A stretch of DNA of 64,000 nt from Panacagrimonas sp965216805 (GTDB taxonomy: Bacteria > Pseudomonadota > Gammaproteobacteria > Nevskiales > Nevskiaceae): NCBI RefSeq assembly GCF_965216805.1, contig NZ_CBDCGN010000002.1, positions 2,232,001-2,296,000 of the forward strand, in the 5' to 3' direction. Within the stretch, counting starts at the first letter, position 1; every line of letters starts with the position of its first letter. Below, piece after piece: positions 58,888-64,000 of this stretch. Under the pieces are notes generated by a model that worked only from the letters and a program-made list of their open reading frames with translations, was not told the DNA's origin and searched no databases. The position numbers and the translations under genes are program-made.

Positions 58888-59730
58888 GTGAAATCACTGA
58901 AAGGCAAACTCGCCGCAGTCACCGGCGCCGGCAGCGGCATCGGACGGGCGGTGGCCGTCGACTTGGCGCGGCGTGGCTGTCGCGTCGCGGCATCGGACAT
59001 TCAGGCGGATGCAGTCGCCGAGACGGTGCGGCTCATCAAATCGGCGAACGGAGACGCGAAGGCCTACAGCTTCGACGTCGCCGACCGCGAGGCGTTTTAC
59101 AAGCATTCCGCCGCGGTGAAGAAGGACTTCAAGGCGCCCGCCAACCTGGTCATCAACAACGCAGGTGTCGGATTGGCCGCCTCTGTACAAGAGATGAAGT
59201 GGGAAGATTTCGAGTGGCTGATGGGCATCAACTTCTGGGGCGTGTGCTACGGCACTCAAGCCTTCCTGCCGCAACTGATCGAGTCGCGTGACGGACATGT
59301 GGTCAATGTCTCCAGCATGTACGGCATGATTTCAGGGCCCCTGACCAGCGCCTACAACGCGGCCAAGTTCGGCGTGCGGGGCTATACCGAGGCCTTGCGG
59401 ATTGAGATGAAAGCGGCGCGGCTGCCGGTCGAGGTCAGTTGCGTTCACCCCGGCGGCATCCGTACCAATATCGCCAAAACCTCGCGCTTGGCCACTGCCA
59501 GTGCCAACGCCGACCGCGCCAAATTCGAGAAGTGGTTCGCGCGGATGACGCTGACGACGCCCGAAAAAGCGGCGCAGATCATCATCAGCGGAATTCTTGG
59601 CAACCGTCCGCGCATCCTGGTGGGTCCGGATGCCCACGTCATCGACGTCGTGCAGCGCACGGTGGGCATCCGCTACCAGTGGCTTGCGCAGACCCTGCTC
59701 AATCCCCTGATGGCTGGCATGAAGTCCTAG
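58888..59730 (+). CDS. classical SDR oxidoreductase
   Basis: 280 residues. TGAGSGIG at 12-19, NNAGVG at 90-95, S142/S143 and Y156/K160 are intact. The C-terminal part (LTTPEKAAQIIISGILGNRPRILVG) is like SDRs often found next to BVMOs and retinol-type dehydrogenases. It probably makes the ketone that the next gene product oxidises. It is paralogous in layout to the SDR at 62534, with the same PF10118-SDR order. 57 bp after the PF10118 gene, start ATG? none; GTG 58888 after GGAGACG. Confidence 0.92.
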   Translation: MKSLKGKLAAVTGAGSGIGRAVAVDLARRGCRVAASDIQADAVAETVRLIKSANGDAKAYSFDVADREAFYKHSAAVKKDFKAPANLVINNAGVGLAASVQEMKWEDFEWLMGINFWGVCYGTQAFLPQLIESRDGHVVNVSSMYGMISGPLTSAYNAAKFGVRGYTEALRIEMKAARLPVEVSCVHPGGIRTNIAKTSRLATASANADRAKFEKWFARMTLTTPEKAAQIIISGILGNRPRILVGPDAHVIDVVQRTVGIRYQWLAQTLLNPLMAGMKS

Positions 59731-59806
59731 CGCGCTTCCAGAAATCCCCCCAGCACAACCGGCCGCGCCCCGTGGTGCGCGGCCACTACACACGGAGTTC
59801 AAGACA

Positions 59807-61435
59807 ATGGCCGATGGATCCCCGAAAAACCGTCCCGCCCCGCCCAGGTCCAAAACCCGGTCCGGCACCGACCTTGGCTTGGTGGAAATCGAGCACCGCG
59901 CATCGTCACGGCGCCAAGGCAAGCCCGACTACGAGGTCATCATCGTCGGTGCCGGCTTCGCAGGCATGGGAGCGGCCATCGAATTGCAGAAGAACGGCAT
60001 CGACTCCTTCGTAATTCTGGAACGTGCCAAGGATGTTGGTGGGACCTGGCGCGACAACCGGTATCCCGGCATTGCGGTGGACATCAGTTCCTTCGTCTAC
60101 TCGTTCTCTTTCGAACAGAATCCCAACTGGTCGCGCGTTTTCGCGCCCGGTGACGAGTTGCAGCGCTACGCGCAGCGCGTGGCCGCCAAGTACGGCATCT
60201 ACTCCAAGACACGCTTCGGCGTGGACGTGCTGAAGTCGGTGTTCGATGAGGACCTGCACCTGTGGCAGGTACACCTCAAAGACGGCAGCATGCTGACGTC
60301 CCGCTACATCATCAGTGCCAGCGGCGGCCTGATTGCTCCGAAGAAGCCCGACATCCAGGGTCTGGACACGTTCAAGGGCCTCGTCGTCCACACCGGCTAC
60401 TGGGACGACCAATACGACTTCACCGGCAAGCGAGTCGCCGTCATCGGCACCGGCGCCACGGCAGTGCAGATGGTGCCGGAACTCGCTCGCAAGGTGTCTC
60501 ACTTGGACGTCTACCAGCGCACTCCAATCTGGGTGCTGAAGAAGCCCGACGCGGAGATCCCCGCCTGGATGAGGTCCACGTTCCGGGCGATACCCCTGGC
60601 TCAGCGTGCAGTGCGCCTCGTCGCCGACGCATTGACCGAGTCGCTCATGGTCGGCGCCGTACTCTATAACCGCCAGATCCCGGGTCTTGTTCGCTGGGCA
60701 GAGAGCGGAGGCAAGAACAACCTGCTCGAGCAGATTCCCAACGACCCGGAACTGAGAGAGAAGCTCACGCCCAAGTACGGCTTCGGTTGCAAGCGCCCCA
60801 CCTTCTCCAACGAGTATTTCAAGACCTACACCCGCGACAACGTGGAGCTGGTTACCGATCCCATCGAGTGCATCACCGAAGATGGCGTGCGCACCCGTGA
60901 CGGCAAGGAACGCAAGATCGACGTCCTCATCACGGCCACGGGTTACAAGGTGTTCGAGAAGGGCAACCTGCCCTCGTTCGAGGTCCATGGTCGTGGCGGT
61001 CTCGAACTGGGCCAGTTCTGGGAGGACCAGCGCTATCAGGCCTATGAAGGCACGACCATTCCGAACTTCCCCAACTACTTCGGCATGCTGGGGCCCTACG
61101 CGCTCACCGGCTCTTCGTACTTCAAGATGGTAGAGAACCACTCCCTGCATGCGGTGCGCTGCATCAAGGAGGCCCGCAAGACCGGCAACACCTGCGTCGA
61201 AATCCGCCAGGGACCGCACGAGCGCTATTTCACCGACATCCAGCGCCGGCAGCAGAGAACCGTGTTCGTGAATCACAGTTGTTCGGGTTCCAACAGTTAC
61301 TACTTCGACCGTCACGGCGACGCGCCGATGCTGCGTCCCTCGACGTCGGTCGAGGCGCAGTGGCGCGCCAAGCATTCGCCGATGTCGCACTACCACTTCA
61401 CGCGAACAGAAGTACTCGTCCCGGCCGCAGCCTGA
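59807..61435 (+). CDS. Baeyer-Villiger flavin monooxygenase
   Basis: 542 residues. A 40-residue basic N-terminal extension precedes the FAD motif GAGFAG at 48-53. The BVMO fingerprint FKGLVVHTGYWD is at 179-190 and the NADPH site GTGATA at 204-209, with Ala for the last Gly. It is about 50 residues longer than the BVMO at 54234 and differs in sequence, so the two probably act on different ketones. It lies between SDR and PF10118 genes, with an esterase gene further downstream. Confidence 0.95.
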   Translation: MADGSPKNRPAPPRSKTRSGTDLGLVEIEHRASSRRQGKPDYEVIIVGAGFAGMGAAIELQKNGIDSFVILERAKDVGGTWRDNRYPGIAVDISSFVYSFSFEQNPNWSRVFAPGDELQRYAQRVAAKYGIYSKTRFGVDVLKSVFDEDLHLWQVHLKDGSMLTSRYIISASGGLIAPKKPDIQGLDTFKGLVVHTGYWDDQYDFTGKRVAVIGTGATAVQMVPELARKVSHLDVYQRTPIWVLKKPDAEIPAWMRSTFRAIPLAQRAVRLVADALTESLMVGAVLYNRQIPGLVRWAESGGKNNLLEQIPNDPELREKLTPKYGFGCKRPTFSNEYFKTYTRDNVELVTDPIECITEDGVRTRDGKERKIDVLITATGYKVFEKGNLPSFEVHGRGGLELGQFWEDQRYQAYEGTTIPNFPNYFGMLGPYALTGSSYFKMVENHSLHAVRCIKEARKTGNTCVEIRQGPHERYFTDIQRRQQRTVFVNHSCSGSNSYYFDRHGDAPMLRPSTSVEAQWRAKHSPMSHYHFTRTEVLVPAAA

Positions 61436-61549
61436 TCACGGTTGAGGAGCCAGCTCTTTGCAGAACGTACATGCGTAGCGCGTGCCTGTACCCCGCAGGT
61501 AGCTCCGCATTCCACCAGCAACATCACGCAACCCAAAGGAAGGTGAAAC

Positions 61550-62443
61550 ATGGCATTGGCAAACCGCAAGATCGGCTACGACGAAGTCAAGCCGCGAGAC
61601 CTGCACTTCGACATGACCAACGTGCCGAAATACTGGATGAACAACGATCCGTGGAGCACCCACTGGTGGAATGCCTTGCTCGCCGCGGTGCCCGATGGCG
61701 AACGCTGGGTGATGCAGTGCGTGCGCAAGAACCTGGTGAAGCTCAGCGATGAAAAGGTGCGCAAGGCCGGCATCGACTTCATCAAGCAGGAGCATTACCA
61801 CGCCCGCGAACACGACATCATGAACCAGGCCGTCATGGCCCACGGCGTGCCGGTGGACCAGGTGGAGGCCGCGTTCAAGCGCATGCGCATCTTCTTGCAG
61901 AAGATCCTGAGCGAGGACATGCAGCTCTCCACCATGGCTGCTGCCGAGCACTTTACCGGCACCATCTCCGCGGTATTCGTCGAGAACCCGGAAATCTTCA
62001 AGGACTTCGATCCGGCGCTGGGCTCGATGATCGCATGGCACATGATCGAAGAGACCGAGCACAAGTCGGTGTCCTTCGACGTCTACCAGGATGCCGTAGG
62101 CAGCTATCCCAAGCGCATCGCCGGGATGGTGTTGATGACGGGCATTTTCCTCGCCATCAGCGAGTACCAGCGCCTGGTGCTCGTGGCCAAGGACGGCCAC
62201 CTGTTCAACTGGCGTTCGGCGCTCAAGGGGCTGAAATTCCAGTTCACCAAGCCGGGGTTCATGAGCTTGCTGGTCAAGCACTACCTCCCCTACTACTCGC
62301 CCAACTTCCATCCCTGGGACCACGACAACCGCGCGCAGCTTCGCAGCTGGAAGGACACCTTCGAAGCCACCGGCGACACCACGAAGGCATTCAAGGCCTT
62401 CATCGGCGAAGTCCCGGTGACCAAGCTCAAATCGGTTGCCTGA
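61550..62443 (+). CDS. PF10118-type predicted metal-dependent hydrolase, second paralogue
   Basis: 297 residues, AAGGAAGG-like ribosome site before ATG 61550. Metal-ligand clusters match the first paralogue: EHYHAREH at 81-88, AAEH at 131-134 and EETEHKS at 167-173 in the same register. The ligands differ in the first cluster, which is richer in His here. Two copies flanking a BVMO suggest a heteromer or two related steps. Membrane-near hydrophobic helix about 190-205 (MVLMTGIFLAISEY). Confidence 0.86.
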   Translation: MALANRKIGYDEVKPRDLHFDMTNVPKYWMNNDPWSTHWWNALLAAVPDGERWVMQCVRKNLVKLSDEKVRKAGIDFIKQEHYHAREHDIMNQAVMAHGVPVDQVEAAFKRMRIFLQKILSEDMQLSTMAAAEHFTGTISAVFVENPEIFKDFDPALGSMIAWHMIEETEHKSVSFDVYQDAVGSYPKRIAGMVLMTGIFLAISEYQRLVLVAKDGHLFNWRSALKGLKFQFTKPGFMSLLVKHYLPYYSPNFHPWDHDNRAQLRSWKDTFEATGDTTKAFKAFIGEVPVTKLKSVA

Positions 62444-62533
62444 GAACCATGGCGTCGGCGGGCGTTGCGCGCTGTTTGGCGCCGCGCCCGGCCAACCCTT
62501 TCCGTCATTGATTCGAAGTGGAGAGATGCAATC

Positions 62534-63364
62534 GTGAGTCGCCCCAAGAGTTTGAAGTTGAGCCAGTGCGCCGCAGCCATCGTGACTGGCGCCGGCAGCG
62601 GCATCGGCCGCAGTTTTGCGCTGGAGCTGGCGCGCCGCGGCGGCACGGTGTTGTGCGTAGACATCAATCAGGAGCGCGCCGCGCAAACGGCGAGCCAGGT
62701 CGATGATCTCGGCGGCCGTGGCCTTGCATATACCTGCGATGTCGGAGACGAAAAGCAATTCGCAGAACTGGCCACCAAGGCCGACGGATTGTTCGGACGT
62801 GCCACCACGGTGATCGTCAACAACGCCGGCGTCGGCGTGGGCGGACGCATCGGCGATGTCTCGCTGGAAGACTGGCGCTGGTGCCTGTCGGTGAACCTCT
62901 GGGGCGTCATTCACGGCTGTCACGAGTTCGCGCCGCGCTTTCGCAAGCTCGGTTACGGGGGAATCATCAACACGGCGTCTGCGGCTGGCTTTGCGGCGGC
63001 ACCGGAGATGACTACCTACAACGTCACCAAGTCGGCGGTGCTGTCGCTGTCCGAGACCCTGTCAGCCGAGTTGTCGGGCACCGGCGTTCACGTCAGTGCC
63101 TTGTGTCCGACGATCGTGCCCACCAACATCATCAACGACAGCCGTTTCCCCAACGACCGCAAGACGTTTGCAGCCAAGGCGATGGAGAAGTGGGCGTTCA
63201 CCAACAGCGGAGAAGTGGCCCGCCTGACCCTGGACGCCATGGACCGCAACCAGCTTTACGTGCTCCCGCAGTGGGATGGTCGCCTGATGTGGCGTGCCAA
63301 GCGCGCCTTTCCGCAACTCTACGCGCGCGCCTTGGGCCTGGGCTATCGCCTGGCCGCGGACTGA
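62534..63364 (+). CDS. classical SDR oxidoreductase
   Basis: 276 residues from GTG 62534 with GGAG 10 nt upstream; the nearby ATG at 62526 is out of frame. TGAGSGIG at 18-25, NNAGVGVGG at 96-104, S149 and Y162/K166 are complete. It repeats the PF10118-SDR order seen at 57937-59730, so this block looks like a duplicated gene pair around the BVMO. Likely an alcohol or ketone dehydrogenase of the module. Confidence 0.92.
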   Translation: MSRPKSLKLSQCAAAIVTGAGSGIGRSFALELARRGGTVLCVDINQERAAQTASQVDDLGGRGLAYTCDVGDEKQFAELATKADGLFGRATTVIVNNAGVGVGGRIGDVSLEDWRWCLSVNLWGVIHGCHEFAPRFRKLGYGGIINTASAAGFAAAPEMTTYNVTKSAVLSLSETLSAELSGTGVHVSALCPTIVPTNIINDSRFPNDRKTFAAKAMEKWAFTNSGEVARLTLDAMDRNQLYVLPQWDGRLMWRAKRAFPQLYARALGLGYRLAAD

Positions 63365-63377
63365 CGGGACGGCCAAC

Positions 63378-64000
63378 ATGACCAGCCTCAGCGCCATCGC
63401 CACCAAGCGCCTGTTCCGCGCGATGCTCAAACGCGAGTTCGCGTCCAAGGAGCACGCCGTCCGTCATTTCCGCCGCGTGCTCGACGACGCGCCCTTTCCG
63501 TCCTACCTTCCGCTCGGGGTATCGGCGCGCAAGATGAATTTTGCCGGCGTACCCTGCGAGCGCCTCGCGCCGCGCAAGGCGGGCCTGACCATCCTGCACC
63601 TGCATGGAGGTGCCTTCATCGGCGGCAAGCTTGGCACTTACCATCCCTTCTGTGGGGCAATGGCCCGGCGCCTGCAGGCGCAGGTGATCCTCCCGGACTA
63701 CCGCCTTGCGCCTGAGCATCCGTTCCCCGCCGCACCCGACGATTGCCTCGCGGTTTACCGGGAACTGATCAACTGTGGGACCGACCCTGCGGACCTGGTC
63801 GTCAGCGGCGACTCGGCCGGCGGCAACCTGACCCTGGCCACGCTGCAATGCGCGCGCGCGGAGGGCCTGCCCATGCCCCGTTGCGCCGTGCTGATTTCGC
63901 CCGGCGCCGATCTCAGCGGCGACGCGGCTAGCTGGGCGGAGAACGACCGCAGTGACGTGATGCTCTCGCAGAACGTCATCCGGATGATGGGCGAGGTGTA
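63378..64000 (+). CDS. HSL-family (family IV) esterase, C-terminus outside the window
   Basis: Open reading frame from ATG 63378 running off the window end; 207 residues are visible. HGGAF at 76-80 and GDSAGG at 144-149 (S146), with YRLAPEHPFPAAP between them, define a hormone-sensitive-lipase-type esterase. The Asp and His of the triad would lie in the missing part. 13 bp after the SDR, it mirrors the esterase at 55729 and probably hydrolyses the ester or lactone made by the BVMO at 59807. Confidence 0.93.
   Translation, partial: MTSLSAIATKRLFRAMLKREFASKEHAVRHFRRVLDDAPFPSYLPLGVSARKMNFAGVPCERLAPRKAGLTILHLHGGAFIGGKLGTYHPFCGAMARRLQAQVILPDYRLAPEHPFPAAPDDCLAVYRELINCGTDPADLVVSGDSAGGNLTLATLQCARAEGLPMPRCAVLISPGADLSGDAASWAENDRSDVMLSQNVIRMMGEV

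Noticed and set aside
1..64000. Calling the island a complete steroid degradation cluster
   Set aside because: Many families match (FadE pairs, Ltp/DUF35, MaoC pairs, TetR), but hallmark ring-degradation genes (3-ketosteroid hydroxylase KshAB, HsaC, IpdAB) are not present in the window. The substrate class is left broad.
1..64000. Mobile elements, tRNA/rRNA genes, CRISPR arrays, attachment sites
   Set aside because: No transposase, integrase, tRNA-like cloverleaf, direct-repeat array or rRNA segment was recognised by eye; a dedicated search could still find a divergent tRNA.

Overview
The window is 64 kb of high-GC Gram-negative DNA with dense genes, short or overlapping gene junctions, Shine-Dalgarno starts, a lipobox lipoprotein and a Sec-type signal peptide. 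A gamma- or betaproteobacterium fits best, but this is inferred from style and not from a marker gene. I see 64 protein genes. Almost all belong to acyl-CoA catabolism: 11 acyl-CoA dehydrogenases (ACADs), 8 short-chain dehydrogenases (SDRs), 5 crotonase-fold proteins, 3 family III CoA-transferases, 2 acyl-CoA ligases, several hotdog hydratases and thioesterases, 2 thiolase-fold proteins, an electron-transfer flavoprotein (ETF), a P450 and 2 Baeyer-Villiger monooxygenases (BVMOs). No tRNA, rRNA, CRISPR array, transposase or integrase was recognised.

Layout. 1-6822 (+): end of a MaoC gene, SDR, four ACADs including a large/small pair, and a hydrolase, closed by a terminator at 6843-6874. 6877-9342 (-): etfBA and a TetR regulator. 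9591-13606 (+): BadH-like SDR, two MaoC proteins, ACAD and a KAS III-like enzyme. 13663-14550 (-): an esterase. 14603-21658 (+): crotonase, PECR-like SDR, MaoC, CoA-transferase, SCPx/Ltp-type thiolase fold with its DUF35 partner, an alpha-methylacyl-CoA racemase-like protein and a Nudix CoA-diphosphatase. 21681-23296 (-): a BadI/MenB-like hydrolase and a degenerate SDR. 23427-27385 (+): two ACADs, an isomerase-like crotonase and a periplasmic protein. 27410-29726 (-): ligase and nitroreductase. 29848-36611 (+): thioesterase, ligase, MoxR/CoxE-like pair, TesB and an alpha/beta hydrolase. 36669-45807 (-): nine beta-oxidation genes. 45959-50806 (-): CMD-family protein, crotonase, citryl-CoA lyase-like protein, thiolase and P450. 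50944-54097 (+): Zn-alcohol dehydrogenase, DMT transporter and lipoprotein. 54234-57575 (-) and 57937-64000 (+): two BVMO/esterase/SDR modules, the second with two PF10118 proteins.

How it may work together (inference). Ligases and CoA-transferases would activate carboxylic acids. ACADs feeding ETF, hydratases and SDRs would carry out beta-oxidation. Racemase-, MFE-2-, PECR-, SCPx- and NUDT19-like proteins resemble the peroxisomal toolkit for methyl-branched and sterol side-chain acids, while BadH- and BadI-like proteins suggest alicyclic ring opening. P450, BVMOs and lipases would feed oxygenated precursors in. The likely substrate class is branched or alicyclic (terpenoid, steroid-like or naphthenic) acids; the exact substrate cannot be read from the sequence.

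The most striking non-coding signal is a 14-bp palindrome of the form CTAAC-N4-GTTAG, exact or nearly so, in seven promoter regions. It sits in front of most transcription units here, which suggests one TetR-type regulon covering the whole catabolic island.
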